Shown here piece by piece: positions 40,764 through 49,813 of a DNA stretch of 64,000 nucleotides; position 1 is the stretch's first letter, and each line of letters starts with the position of its first letter. The notes under the pieces were generated by a model that had not been told where the DNA came from, did not search any database, and saw only the letters and a program-made list of their open reading frames with translations. Made by a program: the position numbers and the translations under genes. The stretch comes from Kineosporiaceae bacterium (GTDB taxonomy: Bacteria; Actinomycetota; Actinomycetes; Actinomycetales; Kineosporiaceae). Location of the stretch: the NCBI GenBank assembly GCA_016794595.1, contig JAEUJN010000019.1:62001-126000 (forward strand), read 5' to 3'.

Positions 40764-41516
40764 ATGGCGAATCCAGCATCCCCCGGTTCCCGCGTCGACG
40801 GGCGCAGCCCCGACCAGCTCCGCCCGGTGACCATCACCCGCAACTGGCTCGATCACGCCGAGGGCAGCGTGCTGGTCGAGTTCGGTCGCACGCGAGTGTT
40901 GTGCGCAGCCAGCTTCACCGAGGGTGTCCCGCGGTGGCTGCGGGGTAAGGGCAAGGGCTGGGTCACCGCCGAGTACGCGATGCTGCCGCGCTCGACCAAC
41001 ACGCGCGGCGACCGGGAGTCGGTGCGGGGGAAGATCGGTGGACGCACGCACGAGATCTCGCGCCTGATCGGCCGGTCGTTGCGGGCCGTGGTCGACACCA
41101 AGGGCCTGGGGGAGAACACCGTCGTGCTCGACTGCGACGTGCTGCAGGCCGACGGTGGCACGCGCACCGCCGCCATCACCGGTGCCTATGTCGCTCTCGC
41201 CGATGCGATCGGCTGGGCGCGTGGCCGGGGGATCATCCCGGCCTCCGCCCGGCCGCTGACCGGTTCGGTGGCCGCGGTCAGCGTCGGGGTGATCGGCGGG
41301 GTCCCGGTGCTCGACCTGTGCTACGAGGAGGATGTGCGGGCCGAGACCGACATGAACGTGGTCACCACCGGCGCCGGCGCGTTCGTCGAGGTGCAGGGGA
41401 CTGCCGAGGGGGCACCGTTCGACCGGGCGGAACTCGACGCCCTGCTCGACCTGGCCGTCGGGGGTTGCGCCGAGCTGACCCGGCTCCAGGTGGCCGCCCT
41501 GGACGGCACGCCATGA
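40764..41516 (+). CDS. rph: Ribonuclease PH
   Basis: 250 residues, full length. [33 protein letters not shown] and [17 protein letters not shown] (phosphate-binding arginines) and [20 protein letters not shown] are diagnostic. It trims tRNA 3' ends phosphorolytically in a hexameric ring. The leaderless promoter fixes the ATG. Its stop overlaps the rdgB ATG (ATGA). Confidence 0.97.
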   Translation: MANPASPGSRVDGRSPDQLRPVTITRNWLDHAEGSVLVEFGRTRVLCAASFTEGVPRWLRGKGKGWVTAEYAMLPRSTNTRGDRESVRGKIGGRTHEISRLIGRSLRAVVDTKGLGENTVVLDCDVLQADGGTRTAAITGAYVALADAIGWARGRGIIPASARPLTGSVAAVSVGVIGGVPVLDLCYEEDVRAETDMNVVTTGAGAFVEVQGTAEGAPFDRAELDALLDLAVGGCAELTRLQVAALDGTP

Positions 41517-42115
41517 GCGCCCGGATCGTGTTGGCAACCCGCAACACGCACAAGGTGGGCGAGCTGCGCCGGATCCTCGCCGATGCCCAGCTCGACGTCG
41601 AGGTGCTCGACCTGGCGGCCTACCCGGACGTGCCGGACGTCCCCGAGACCGGGGTGACCTTCGCCGAGAACGCCCTGCTCAAGGCGCACGCCGTGGCGCG
41701 GGCGACAGGGCTGCCCGCGGTGGCCGACGACTCCGGGCTCTGTGTCGACGTCCTCGGCGGGGCGCCCGGGGTGTTCAGCGCCCGCTGGGCGGGCAGGCAC
41801 GGTGACGACCTGGCCAATCTCGACCTGTTGCTCGCCCAGCTCTCCGACGTGGGCGAGGACCACCGGGGTGCGCACTTCGCCTGCGCGGCCGTGCTGGCGC
41901 TGCCCGATGGCACCGACCGGGTGGCCGAGGGCCGGATGCACGGCCGGTTGATCCGGGAGGCATTGGGCGCGAACGGGTTCGGGTACGACCCGATCTTCGT
42001 GCCGGACGGGGAGCGTCGGACCTCGGCGCAGCTCACCCCGGCCGAGAAGGATGCGATCAGCCACCGCGGGGTCGCGTTCCGGGCCCTGGTGGGCCACGTG
42101 CGAGAGCTGGTCTGA
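41513..42115 (+). CDS. rdgB: XTP/dITP diphosphatase (RdgB/HAM1)
   Basis: 200 residues. [16 protein letters not shown] (substrate loop), [25 protein letters not shown] (metal-binding Asp) and [12 protein letters not shown] are the family signatures. It hydrolyses non-canonical purine triphosphates to prevent their use in DNA and RNA. It is translationally coupled to rph; the pair is widely conserved. The next gene starts 4 bases after its stop. Confidence 0.97.
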   Translation: MSARIVLATRNTHKVGELRRILADAQLDVEVLDLAAYPDVPDVPETGVTFAENALLKAHAVARATGLPAVADDSGLCVDVLGGAPGVFSARWAGRHGDDLANLDLLLAQLSDVGEDHRGAHFACAAVLALPDGTDRVAEGRMHGRLIREALGANGFGYDPIFVPDGERRTSAQLTPAEKDAISHRGVAFRALVGHVRELV

Positions 42116-42119
42116 GGTC

Positions 42120-43208
42120 GTGGGGCCGGGAGCGAGCCGGCGGGCGCTGCTGCTCGGTGGCCTCGGGCTGGGCCTGGGCGGTGCCTCGGCACTCGCCGGC
42201 TGCACCGCGCCGTCCGGCGGGCCCTCGTCCTCGGGGCCGCCGGGATCGGGGGCGGGCGCGGTTCCCCCGCTGCCGAGCCCCGGTGCGCGGGCGGTGCTGC
42301 CCGAGGGGGTGGAACTCGGTGTCGACGGGGTGGTGCCGTTCCGGGTGCCCACCGAGGATTTCTTCCAGATCGACACCACCCGCGGCCTGCCGAGGGTGGA
42401 TGCCTCCACCTGGCGGCTGCGCATCCACGGTGAGGTCGACCGCGAGCTCCGGCTGACCTACGCCGACCTGCTCGCCCGCCCGATGATCGAGCGTGACCTC
42501 ACGATCTCGTGCGTGTCCAACGAGGTCGGCGGCGACCTGATCGGCAATGCGCTCTGGCTGGGCACCCGGATCGCCCCGATCCTCGCCGAGGCCGGGCCCC
42601 GGGCGGGTGCCGACATGGTGCTGTCGACCAGCTACGACGGCTGGACGGCCTCGACCCCGATCGAGGTGCTCAGGGACGACCGGGACGCGCTGTTCGCGGT
42701 GGGGATGAACGGCCAGGTGCTGCCCGAGCGGCACGGCTACCCGGTGCGGATGGTGGTGCCGGGGCTGTACGGCTTCGTCTCGGCGACCAAGTGGCTGGTT
42801 GATCTGGAGGTCACCCGGTTCGCCGACGCCAAGGCCTACTGGAGCACGCGGGGATGGTCCGAGCGGGGGCCGGTGAAACTCTCCTCGCGCATCGACGTCC
42901 CCCGGTACGGCGCCCGGGTGCCCGCCGGCCCGGTGGCCGTGGGTGGTGTCGCCTGGTCGCCGCACGTGGGGATCCGGGCGGTCGAGGTGCGCGTGGACGG
43001 CGGCGACTGGCAGCCAGCGCGCCTGGGCGCCGTCCCCAGCGCCGACACCTGGCGGCAGTGGGCCTTCACGTGGCAGGCCGTTGCGGGGGATCATGAGCTG
43101 AGCGTGCGGGCGATCGATGCGGCGGGCCAGGTGCAGACCGGTGAGGTGGCCCCGGTCGACCCGGACGGCGCGACCGGCTGGCACTCCATCGAGGTGAAGG
43201 TGACGTGA
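42120..43208 (+). CDS. Tat-exported molybdopterin (sulfite-oxidase-family) oxidoreductase
   Basis: 362 residues. The N-terminus ASRRALLLGG followed by a hydrophobic core and LAGC indicates a twin-arginine lipoprotein signal. The Mo-cofactor domain (about 90-270) contains DLTISCVSNEVGGDLIGNA, whose cysteine would ligate molybdenum, and SYDGWTASTP. A C-terminal immunoglobulin-like dimerisation domain follows (about 275-362). Relatives often carry an N-terminal membrane part with five helices; here it is absent. It acts outside the membrane; substrate unknown. GTG 42120 is 4 bases after rdgB. Confidence 0.85.
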   Translation: MGPGASRRALLLGGLGLGLGGASALAGCTAPSGGPSSSGPPGSGAGAVPPLPSPGARAVLPEGVELGVDGVVPFRVPTEDFFQIDTTRGLPRVDASTWRLRIHGEVDRELRLTYADLLARPMIERDLTISCVSNEVGGDLIGNALWLGTRIAPILAEAGPRAGADMVLSTSYDGWTASTPIEVLRDDRDALFAVGMNGQVLPERHGYPVRMVVPGLYGFVSATKWLVDLEVTRFADAKAYWSTRGWSERGPVKLSSRIDVPRYGARVPAGPVAVGGVAWSPHVGIRAVEVRVDGGDWQPARLGAVPSADTWRQWAFTWQAVAGDHELSVRAIDAAGQVQTGEVAPVDPDGATGWHSIEVKVT

Positions 43209-43215
43209 GTCTGCG

Positions 43216-44169
43216 GTGAATGCGGCAACCGATTCGACGGCGGACCCGGCGCGCGCACCCGTCACTGCCGCGGTGAACCTGACCCGCTTCGCCTGGTGGT
43301 CGATCGCGGCGGCGGTGGCGACGATCGGGCTGAAGGCGGTGGCCTACCTGGTCACCGGATCGGTCGGGTTGTTGTCGGACGCCGCCGAGTCCGGGGTCAA
43401 CCTGGTGGCGGCGATCGTCGCCCTGACCGCCCTGCGGGTGGCGGCCCGCCCGGCGGATGACAACCACCACTTCGGTCACGGCAAGGCCGAGTACTTCTCG
43501 GCCGGCGTCGAAGGGCTGATGATCTTCGTCGCAGCTGCGCTGATCCTGCTCGCGGCCGTCGATCGGCTGATCCGCCCGCAGGAGCTGGAGAGCCTGGGTA
43601 TCGGCCTGGCGATCTCCACCGTGGCCTCGGTGATCAACGGCGTGGTCGGCATCCTGCTGCTGCGGGCCGGCCGGGCCCACCGGTCGGTGGCGCTGGAGGC
43701 CGACGGCAAGCACCTGCTGACCGACGTGTGGACGTCGGTGGGCGTGATCCTCGGCGTCTTGGTGGTCGCCCTCACCGGGTGGGAACGACTGGACCCGATC
43801 GTGGCCATCCTGGTCGGGCTCAACATCCTGATCACCGGCTACGGGTTGATCTCGCAGTCGGTGACCTCGTTGCTCGACGCCGCCCTGCCGGAGCAGGACC
43901 TGGCCACCATCGAGCAGGTGCTGGCGGGCTACCGGAACCAGGAGGTGGGGTTCACCGGCCTGCGCACCCGGGCCTCCGGGCGGCACCGGTTCGTCACCCT
44001 GACCGTGCTGGTGCCGGGGGAGTGGAGCGTCGTGCGGGGCCACCTGCTCGCCGACGAGGTGGAGAGGGCCCTCGCCCGGGCGCTGCCGGACTGCGATGCC
44101 CAGACCCACCTCGAACCGCACGGGGCTCACGATCATGTCGCGCGGGTGTCGGAATCAGCCGAGCGCTGA
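43216..44169 (+). CDS. Cation diffusion facilitator (CDF) metal exporter
   Basis: 317 residues with six helices. SVGLLSDAAESGVNL, NHHFGHGKAEYFSA and DGKHLLTDVWTSVGV carry the His/Asp metal sites of TM2 and TM5. A cytosolic C-terminal domain follows (from about 215), ending with a His-rich tail (HLEPHGAHDHV). It exports Zn2+, Fe2+ or similar metals in exchange for protons; selectivity is not readable. GTG 43216 lies 7 bases after the Mo-enzyme gene. Confidence 0.92.
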   Translation: MNAATDSTADPARAPVTAAVNLTRFAWWSIAAAVATIGLKAVAYLVTGSVGLLSDAAESGVNLVAAIVALTALRVAARPADDNHHFGHGKAEYFSAGVEGLMIFVAAALILLAAVDRLIRPQELESLGIGLAISTVASVINGVVGILLLRAGRAHRSVALEADGKHLLTDVWTSVGVILGVLVVALTGWERLDPIVAILVGLNILITGYGLISQSVTSLLDAALPEQDLATIEQVLAGYRNQEVGFTGLRTRASGRHRFVTLTVLVPGEWSVVRGHLLADEVERALARALPDCDAQTHLEPHGAHDHVARVSESAER

Positions 44170-44222
44170 CCTCCCGTCGTCCCCCGCCCGCCCCCGGCCC
44201 CGCCGCGCACGCGCGTCGGGCC

Positions 44223-44307
44223 TGGTGCGGGAGGCGGGACTCGAACCCGCACGCCCGAGGGCACAGGAACCTAAATCCTGCGTGGCTGCCAGTTACACCA
44301 CTCCCGC
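44223..44307 (-). tRNA. tRNA-Leu (anticodon TAG)
   Basis: Read on the minus strand: acceptor GCGGGAG pairs with CTCCCGC; the anticodon stem CAGGA/TCCTG holds loop TTTAGGT (anticodon TAG). A long variable arm (GCCC-TC-GGGC) marks a class II tRNA, and the T-arm is GCGGG TTCGAGT CCCGC. CCA is encoded. With 85 nt including CCA it reads CUA and CUG codons. Confidence 0.96.
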
Positions 44308-44364
44308 AGACCGGCCATCCAGACTACCTCACCAGGTCACCGTCCCCGGCGGCGAGAGGCGCTT

Positions 44365-44405
44365 CGTGATCATGCACTGTCGATCATCGGAAGTACCTGA
44401 TCACG
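44365..44405. repeat. Palindromic junction element, copy 4 (degraded)
   Basis: The left arm begins CGTGATCATGCACTGTC; the right arm matches 13 of 17 positions. It lies 19 bases beyond the bcp stop, between bcp and tRNA-Leu. Mismatches suggest decay of an older copy. Confidence 0.7.
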
Positions 44406-44423
44406 AGAGGGCGAGGTTGTGGC

Positions 44424-44888
44424 TCAGACCCCCAGGGCCTTGCGCAGCGAGGCGACGTGGCCGGTGGCCTTGACGTTGTACCGCGCCAGCTGGACCACGC
44501 CGTCCGGGTCGACCACCACCGTCGAGCGGATCACGCCGACCACCTTCTTGCCGTAGAGCGACTTCTCGCCCCAGGCGCCCCAGGCCTGCATGACCTGCTT
44601 GTCGGGGTCGGACAGCAGCGGGAAGGTCAGCTGATCGCGGTCGACGAACTTCGCCAACTTGGCCGGGGCGTCGGGCGAGATGCCGAGGACGACGTATCCG
44701 GCGGAGGCGAGCGGGGCCAGGCTGTCGCGGAAGTCGCAGGCCTGCTTGGTGCACCCCGGGGTCATCGCCGCCGGGTAGAAGTAGACGATCACATGCCGGC
44801 CGCGGTGGTCGGACAGGCTCACCTGCGACCCGTCGGCGGCGGTCAGGGTGAAGTCGGGGGCGGGCGATCCCGCGGAGAGCTGAGGCAC
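44424..44888 (-). CDS. bcp: Thioredoxin-dependent peroxiredoxin (BCP type)
   Basis: 154 residues. SAGSPAPDFTLTAADG opens the thioredoxin fold; TPGCTKQACDFRD carries the peroxidatic cysteine (near 46) and a resolving cysteine five residues later, the atypical two-Cys BCP arrangement. It reduces hydrogen peroxide and lipid hydroperoxides. GTG 44888 has a TAGAGT -10 box exactly 7 nt upstream, so the mRNA is leaderless. Palindrome copy 4 probably terminates it. Confidence 0.95.
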   Translation of the reverse strand: MPQLSAGSPAPDFTLTAADGSQVSLSDHRGRHVIVYFYPAAMTPGCTKQACDFRDSLAPLASAGYVVLGISPDAPAKLAKFVDRDQLTFPLLSDPDKQVMQAWGAWGEKSLYGKKVVGVIRSTVVVDPDGVVQLARYNVKATGHVASLRKALGV

Positions 44889-44894
44889 AGGTGG

Positions 44895-44900
44895 ACTCTA
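44895..44900 (-). promoter_or_regulatory. -10 box (TAGAGT, minus strand) of bcp, leaderless
   Basis: Its last base is exactly 7 nt from the GTG at 44888. Confidence 0.6.
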
Positions 44901-45064
44901 ACTCGGCAGCCGACCCTGCCGACCGGCCAGACCCGAGCGCACTGATCACTCCGGGTGTCCGGTTGTCCAGGCCTCCAGGCCACACGAGGGCTGCTGGGGA
45001 TGCCACTGCTGGTGGATGCCCGCTGGACTGGTCACCGAGCCCGTCGGCGACGCATGGTGGACCG

Positions 45065-46195
45065 ATGGCGCACTTCGTCGTGGCGATGGACAAGTTCAAG
45101 GGCTCACTGGGTTCGCGGGAGGCCGGCGAGGCGGTGGCGGCCGGGCTGAGCGCCAGCAGTGACACCCCGGTGCAGGTGATCGAGATCGCCGACGGGGGCG
45201 ATGGCCTGGTCGGGGCCCTGGCCACGGCCGGCTTGTCGATCGAGCAGCTCGAGGTGGACGGCACTCCGATCGACGTGGCGACCTTCGGGGCCGAGGTGGT
45301 CATCGAATCGGCACAGCTGGTCGGGCTCGTACGCGGCGGCGTCCGGGTGATCGATCCCCTGGGGGCCTCCTCCGAACCGGTCGGCCGGGCGATCCGTGCC
45401 CTGCTGGCAGGCCCCCGGCCGCCCCAGCGGGTGATCGTCGGCGTCGGCGGGACGAACTGCACCGACGGCGGTCTGGGCCTGCTGCGTGGGCTGGGCGCCC
45501 GGGCTCTGGACGAGCACGGCGAGCCGGTGCCACCCGGCGGTGCGGGGCTCTCCCGGCTCGCGCGGATCGACACCACCACCCTGGACGACGCGGTGCGACC
45601 GGAGCTGCCCGGCCACACCGAGCTCATCTTCGCCACCGACGTCACGGTTCCCCTGCTCGGACCCTCCGGCGCCGCCCGGATGTTCTCGCCGCAGAAGGGT
45701 GCCGCCCCCGAGGAGGTCGAGGTGCTCGAGGCCGGCCTCGAACGCCTGGCGGCCGTCCTGGACCGGATGGCCGGCACCGGCCCCGCCGATTCGGTGGGAC
45801 TGATCGCCGGCAGCGGCGCAGGTGGGGGAATGCCTGCGTGCGCCCTGGCCCTGCTCGATGCGCGGATCACCGCCGGCGCCGATCTGGTGCTGACCGCCGC
45901 CGGTGTCCCGTCATCGCTCGGCGATGCCCGCCTGGTGATCACCGGTGAGGGAGCGATCGACCGGCAGACCTCCCACGGCAAGGCCCCCGGACGCGTGGTC
46001 CGGTTGGCCGAGGCCGCCGGGGTGCCCGTCGTCCTGATCGGTGGCCGGGTCGACCGGGCGGCGGTCGCCGATCTCGGCCCGGCGGTCGCTGCCTGGTACA
46101 GCCTGGCGGACCTGTCCCAGGACCTCGGTGACAGCATGCTGCACGCCGCCGAGCATCTGGAGGCGGTCGGCCGGATCATCGGCCGGGCCTTCTGA
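45065..46195 (+). CDS. Glycerate kinase (GlxK type)
   Basis: 376 residues. VVAMDKFKGSLGSREAGEAVAAG at the start, IADGGDGLVGAL, GVGGTNCTDGGLGLLRGLGAR, FSPQKGA and VITGEGAIDRQTSHGKAP are glycerate-kinase family 1 motifs. It phosphorylates D-glycerate to 2-phosphoglycerate, feeding glycolate/glyoxylate or serine routes into glycolysis. ATG 45065 starts at the conserved N-terminus; the 176-base gap to the divergent bcp gene has no other gene. Confidence 0.93.
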   Translation: MAHFVVAMDKFKGSLGSREAGEAVAAGLSASSDTPVQVIEIADGGDGLVGALATAGLSIEQLEVDGTPIDVATFGAEVVIESAQLVGLVRGGVRVIDPLGASSEPVGRAIRALLAGPRPPQRVIVGVGGTNCTDGGLGLLRGLGARALDEHGEPVPPGGAGLSRLARIDTTTLDDAVRPELPGHTELIFATDVTVPLLGPSGAARMFSPQKGAAPEEVEVLEAGLERLAAVLDRMAGTGPADSVGLIAGSGAGGGMPACALALLDARITAGADLVLTAAGVPSSLGDARLVITGEGAIDRQTSHGKAPGRVVRLAEAAGVPVVLIGGRVDRAAVADLGPAVAAWYSLADLSQDLGDSMLHAAEHLEAVGRIIGRAF

Positions 46196-46200
46196 GCGCG

Positions 46201-46265
46201 CGGCGTTGCCGCTGTGTGATGGAGCGGCGTTGCCGCTGTGTCGTCGGAGCGGCGTTGCCGCTGTC
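46201..46265. repeat. Tandem array of three small hairpin units
   Basis: CGGCGTTGCCGCTGT occurs at 46201, 46225 and 46250 (spacing 24-25 bp). Each unit can fold GCGGC-GTT-GCCGC. The array sits just after the glycerate-kinase stop and may help terminate transcription. Confidence 0.75.
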
Positions 46266-46284
46266 GGCCTCGGCACCCATCGCC

Positions 46285-46290
46285 TACGGT
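46285..46290 (+). promoter_or_regulatory. -10 box (TACGGT) of the DUF3618 gene
   Basis: It ends 6 nt before ATG 46296. Confidence 0.45.
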
Positions 46291-46295
46291 GATCG

Positions 46296-46625
46296 ATGGA
46301 GGTGGTGTCGGTGGGCACGAATCAGAACGGGGTCTCGGGCAGCGCGGCCGAGCTCGAGCAGGTGATCGCCCAACGCCGCGCGCACCTGGCCGCCACGGTC
46401 GACGAACTGGTCGTCCGGGCCCAGCCCAAGGCGATCGCGGCCCGCTCGGTGGCCGACGCCCGCCAGCGCCTGACCGCGGTGACCCACACCGAGGACGGCG
46501 CGCTGCGCACCCAGCGCCTGGCCGCGATCGGTGCCGCCGTCCTCGCCGTGATCACCACGCTGAGCCTGATCCGTCGCCGCGCCAACCGACGGCGAGCCGA
46601 TCGAGCGGCCCGGTACTCCGACTGA
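46296..46625 (+). CDS. DUF3618 membrane-anchored protein
   Basis: 109 residues. LEQVIAQRRAHLAATVDELVVRAQPKAIAAR is the DUF3618 core. One transmembrane helix (AAIGAAVLAVITTLSLI, about 78-94) is followed by a very basic tail. Function unknown; the family is common in actinobacteria. The start is ATG 46296 if the mRNA is leaderless, or GTG 46311, which has GGAGGTGG upstream; the sequence supports both. It is 47 bases before the next gene. Confidence 0.83.
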   Translation: MEVVSVGTNQNGVSGSAAELEQVIAQRRAHLAATVDELVVRAQPKAIAARSVADARQRLTAVTHTEDGALRTQRLAAIGAAVLAVITTLSLIRRRANRRRADRAARYSD

Positions 46626-46637
46626 CGGGCCGACCGA

Positions 46638-46643
46638 TACGGT
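46638..46643 (+). promoter_or_regulatory. -10 box (TACGGT) of the GroES-like gene
   Basis: It ends 8 nt before GTG 46651, which supports that start over ATG 46672. Confidence 0.45.
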
Positions 46644-46650
46644 TCGGTGC

Positions 46651-47004
46651 GTGACCTCGTCCGCTGCCACCATGCTCCCCACGTCCGGCGAGAAGCTGCC
46701 GATTCGCATGCTGAACGACCGCGTGCTGGTGTCCAGTGACGGCGAGGGCGGTGAGCGTCGCTCGACCGCGGGCATCGTGATCCCGGCCACCGCCGCGGTG
46801 GGCAAGCGACTGGCCTGGGCGGGGGTGGTGGCCGTCGGTCAGCACGTGCGTCAGGTCCAGGTCGGCGACCGAGTGCTCTACGACCCCGAGGACCGGGCCG
46901 AGGTCGAACTCGGTGGTGCCCAGTACGTCCTGCTGCGGGAGCGGGACATCCACGCGGTCGCGGCCCCCCGCGTGGAGGACGGCCAGACCGGCCTCTACCT
47001 CTGA
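46651..47004 (+). CDS. GroES-like (Cpn10-fold) protein
   Basis: 117 residues. Residues 17-105 resemble the chaperonin-10 barrel: IRMLNDRVLVSSDG, RRSTAGIVIPATA, GVVAVGQHVRQVQVGDRVLYDPE and LLRERDIHAV. The mobile-loop region (GEGGERRSTAGIVIP) is present but differs from classic GroES, and no groEL is adjacent, so it is a solitary Cpn10-like protein rather than the main GroES. It ends 5 bases before the P450 start. Confidence 0.8.
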   Translation: MTSSAATMLPTSGEKLPIRMLNDRVLVSSDGEGGERRSTAGIVIPATAAVGKRLAWAGVVAVGQHVRQVQVGDRVLYDPEDRAEVELGGAQYVLLRERDIHAVAAPRVEDGQTGLYL

Positions 47005-47009
47005 CCGCC

Positions 47010-48515
47010 GTGACCGCCCTCCTGGCCAGGGTCGTTCCGGGTAACCCGCTCAGCGCGCCCGGGCCGAGCCCGCTCACCCTGGTCCGCTCCCTGGCCCGCA
47101 TCCGGCGCGACCCGATCGGATTCCTCGAGGACCAGGTGGCCCTCCACGGCGACCTGGTCTCGCTGCCCATCCCGGGACAGCCGGTGCTGGTGGTCAACGA
47201 TCCGGCCGGCGCCCGTCGCGTGCTGCAGGACAATCCCGGTGGGTACACCAAGGCCACCATCCAGTACGGGTCGCTGTCGACGGTCACCGGGATCGGGCTG
47301 CTCACCGCCGACGGCGATCAGTGGAAGGCCCGGCGGCGCGTCGTCCAGCCGGCCTTTCACCACGGCAAGCTGGAGACCGTCGCGGACGCCGCCGCCGCGG
47401 CCGGCGCCCGGCTGCGGGCGCGGTGGGACGCGGCGCCCGGCCAGGTGCTGGACGCCGACGAGGCCCTGCTGCACAGCATGCTCGAACTGGTCGGCCACAC
47501 CCTGTTCGGCGTCGAACTGGCCGGCCCTGTCGGCAACCGCCCCTCCGAGGGTGCCGGGGACCGGTCGGTGCCGGCGCCGACGCCGGACGGCGAACGCATG
47601 GTGGCCGCCGCGGACGTTGCGCTGCGGATGGTGATGGCCAGGTCGCAGTCGGGGCGCCCCGCCTGGGCCGACCCGATCCGCAGCGCACGGCTGCGGGTCG
47701 CGATCGCCACCCTGGACGAGGTGTGCGCCCAGATCGTCGCCGCGCGGCGACGCCGGGACGCGGCGGGTACCGGCGGCTCGGACGACGTGCTCGGGTTGCT
47801 GCTGGCCGCCCAGGACAGCGGGGCGATGAGCGCCACCGAGGTCCGTGACGAGATGGTGACCACCGTGATCGCCGGCCATGAGACCGTGGCCAGCGCCCTC
47901 ACCTGGACCCTGCACCTGCTCTCCACCCACCCGGAGGTCGCCGAGCGACTGGCGGTCGAGCTGGACGACGTGCTGGGCGCCGGAGATGTCCGGCCGGGCG
48001 ACGCCCCGCCCGGAGCCGGCCACCGTCTGCCCACCTGGGACGACCTGCACAGGCTCACCTACACCCGGGCGGTCTTCGACGAGGCACTGCGGCTCTACCC
48101 GCCGGCCTGGGTGATCACCCGTCGGGCGAGCGCGCCGGACGTGATCTGCGGGGTCGGCATCCCGGCCGGCACCCTGGTGGTGATCAGTCCCTGGCTGCTC
48201 CAGCGGCGCGAGGCCACCTGGCCCGAGCCCACCCGCTTCGATCCCGAACGGTTCCTGCTGCCCGTTCCCGGCGGGGCCGCCCGGGCCGCCCGTCCGCGCG
48301 GGGACTACCTGCCCTTCGGCCTGGGGCCCCGGCTGTGCATCGGGCGCGACCTCGCCCTGGTCGAGGGGCCGCTGCTGCTGGCCTGCCTGCTGCCCGGACG
48401 CCGGGTGGTCCCGGTCCGTACCGAGGCGCCGGTGGTGGACGCCCTGATCACCCTGCGTCCGCGCGGAGGACTGGCACTGCGCCTGACCGATGAACATGAC
48501 ACATCAGGGTTCTAG
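47010..48515 (+). CDS. Cytochrome P450
   Basis: 501 residues. I-helix oxygen-binding motif VIAGHETVAS (near residue 290), K-helix EALR (ExxR), and heme loop FGLGPRLCIG with the ligand Cys (near residue 448). The N-terminus lacks a membrane anchor. It is a soluble monooxygenase of the CYP102/CYP110-like branch by general look; substrate unknown. No ferredoxin gene is beside it. GTG 47010 begins 5 bases after the GroES-like gene. It may or may not belong functionally to the glycan operon that starts 50 bases further on. Confidence 0.92.
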   Translation: MTALLARVVPGNPLSAPGPSPLTLVRSLARIRRDPIGFLEDQVALHGDLVSLPIPGQPVLVVNDPAGARRVLQDNPGGYTKATIQYGSLSTVTGIGLLTADGDQWKARRRVVQPAFHHGKLETVADAAAAAGARLRARWDAAPGQVLDADEALLHSMLELVGHTLFGVELAGPVGNRPSEGAGDRSVPAPTPDGERMVAAADVALRMVMARSQSGRPAWADPIRSARLRVAIATLDEVCAQIVAARRRRDAAGTGGSDDVLGLLLAAQDSGAMSATEVRDEMVTTVIAGHETVASALTWTLHLLSTHPEVAERLAVELDDVLGAGDVRPGDAPPGAGHRLPTWDDLHRLTYTRAVFDEALRLYPPAWVITRRASAPDVICGVGIPAGTLVVISPWLLQRREATWPEPTRFDPERFLLPVPGGAARAARPRGDYLPFGLGPRLCIGRDLALVEGPLLLACLLPGRRVVPVRTEAPVVDALITLRPRGGLALRLTDEHDTSGF

Positions 48516-48565
48516 TACCAAGGTCCACTGCCCAGTAGTACCCCGCCGCGATCACCGTGATCGTC

Positions 48566-49813
48566 ATGTCCACCCAGCCCTTGCCGCGCTCGCGCTGCCG
48601 GCACTACGTCTTCAGCTCGCACGACGGATTCGGCCTGGGGCACCTCAGGCGGAACACCCAGATCGCCCACGCCCTGCTGGCAACCGATCCCGGGGCCCGG
48701 ATCACCATCGTCACCGGGGTGGCGATCCGCCCCCGCTGGATCGGTGACGCGCGGATCCGTACCATCACGGTTCCTCCGCTGCTCAAGGGCTCCGACGGGG
48801 CCTACCGCAACCCCGGCATGGCGTTCGAGCAGGCGGTCGGCATCAGGACCCGGGTGTTCGAGTCGGTCATCGAGCAGACCCGGCCCGCCGCGGTGATCGT
48901 CGACCGGCACCCCTTCGGACTGGCCGGTGAACTGCAGGCGGGCCTGCGTCGGGCCCAGGCAGGTGGCGCGGCCCTGGTGCTCGGGTTGCGCGACGTCCTG
49001 GACGAGCCGACCCGGGTGCGCGAGGAGCTGGACGGCGCCGGCTGGGACGGGGTGCCCGACCTGTTCGACACCCTGCTGGTCTACGGCGAGGCGGCGCTGT
49101 GCGACCACCGTGCCGAGTACGGCGTGCCACTGGCACCGATCTACACCGGCTGGGTGGGCCCCGCCCGACCCGAACCGTCGGCCCCGGCCCGCGAGGCCGG
49201 TCTGCTGCTGGTCAGTGCCGGCGGGGGTGGGGACGGGCGCCCGGTGTTCGACCTGGGCGCCGAGGTGCTGGCCCGTCGCCCGTCCTGGCGCGGTGTCATC
49301 GTCGCGGGGCCGTACGCCGCCGACCTGACCCCATCCGACCTACCGGCCGCCGCGGCGGCGCGGATCACCATCGAGCGGGGCCGGCCGAGCTGCGTGGACC
49401 TGCTCGCGCGGGCCGGTGCCGCCGTCCAGATGGCCGGCTACAACTCGACTGTCGAGGCGATCGCGTGCGGCCTGCGCCCGGTGCTGGTGCCGCGGCGCAG
49501 CCCGCGCCGCGAGCAGGCGATCCGCGCCTCGCGGCTCGCCGCCCTCGGCCTGGCCGACGTGGTCGACGAGGGGGCCCACCCGGACGAGGTGGCCTGGCTG
49601 CTCGATCGGCAGCTGGCCGGGCGTCCGGGCGGCTCCGAGGCCGTCTCGCCGTACGTCGACGCCGTCCGGGTGGCCGAACACGCTGCGTCCGTGGGACTTC
49701 GGCTGGACGGTGCGCAGCGCGCCGCCGCCCTGATCGCCGACCTGGCCCGCGATCGGGTGCCGGTTCGCCCGGCCGCTCGATCCCGGGTGGTCTCGCGGCG
49801 GGGTGCCCGATGA
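48566..49813 (+). CDS. MurG-like/COG4671-type predicted glycosyltransferase
   Basis: 415 residues from ATG 48566 (a GTG at 48557 is also in frame). The N-terminus VFSSHDGFGLGHLRRNTQIAHALL is typical of predicted glycosyltransferases that resemble MurG. The C-terminal nucleotide-sugar half holds LLVSAGGGGDGRPVF and AAVQMAGYNSTVEAIACGLRPVLVPR, which is the GT28-type donor-binding pattern. It should transfer a sugar from a nucleotide donor, at the cytoplasmic face. It is the first gene of a chain in which every later gene overlaps the previous one; the ABC exporter start overlaps its stop (ATGA). Confidence 0.8.
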   Translation: MSTQPLPRSRCRHYVFSSHDGFGLGHLRRNTQIAHALLATDPGARITIVTGVAIRPRWIGDARIRTITVPPLLKGSDGAYRNPGMAFEQAVGIRTRVFESVIEQTRPAAVIVDRHPFGLAGELQAGLRRAQAGGAALVLGLRDVLDEPTRVREELDGAGWDGVPDLFDTLLVYGEAALCDHRAEYGVPLAPIYTGWVGPARPEPSAPAREAGLLLVSAGGGGDGRPVFDLGAEVLARRPSWRGVIVAGPYAADLTPSDLPAAAAARITIERGRPSCVDLLARAGAAVQMAGYNSTVEAIACGLRPVLVPRRSPRREQAIRASRLAALGLADVVDEGAHPDEVAWLLDRQLAGRPGGSEAVSPYVDAVRVAEHAASVGLRLDGAQRAAALIADLARDRVPVRPAARSRVVSRRGAR

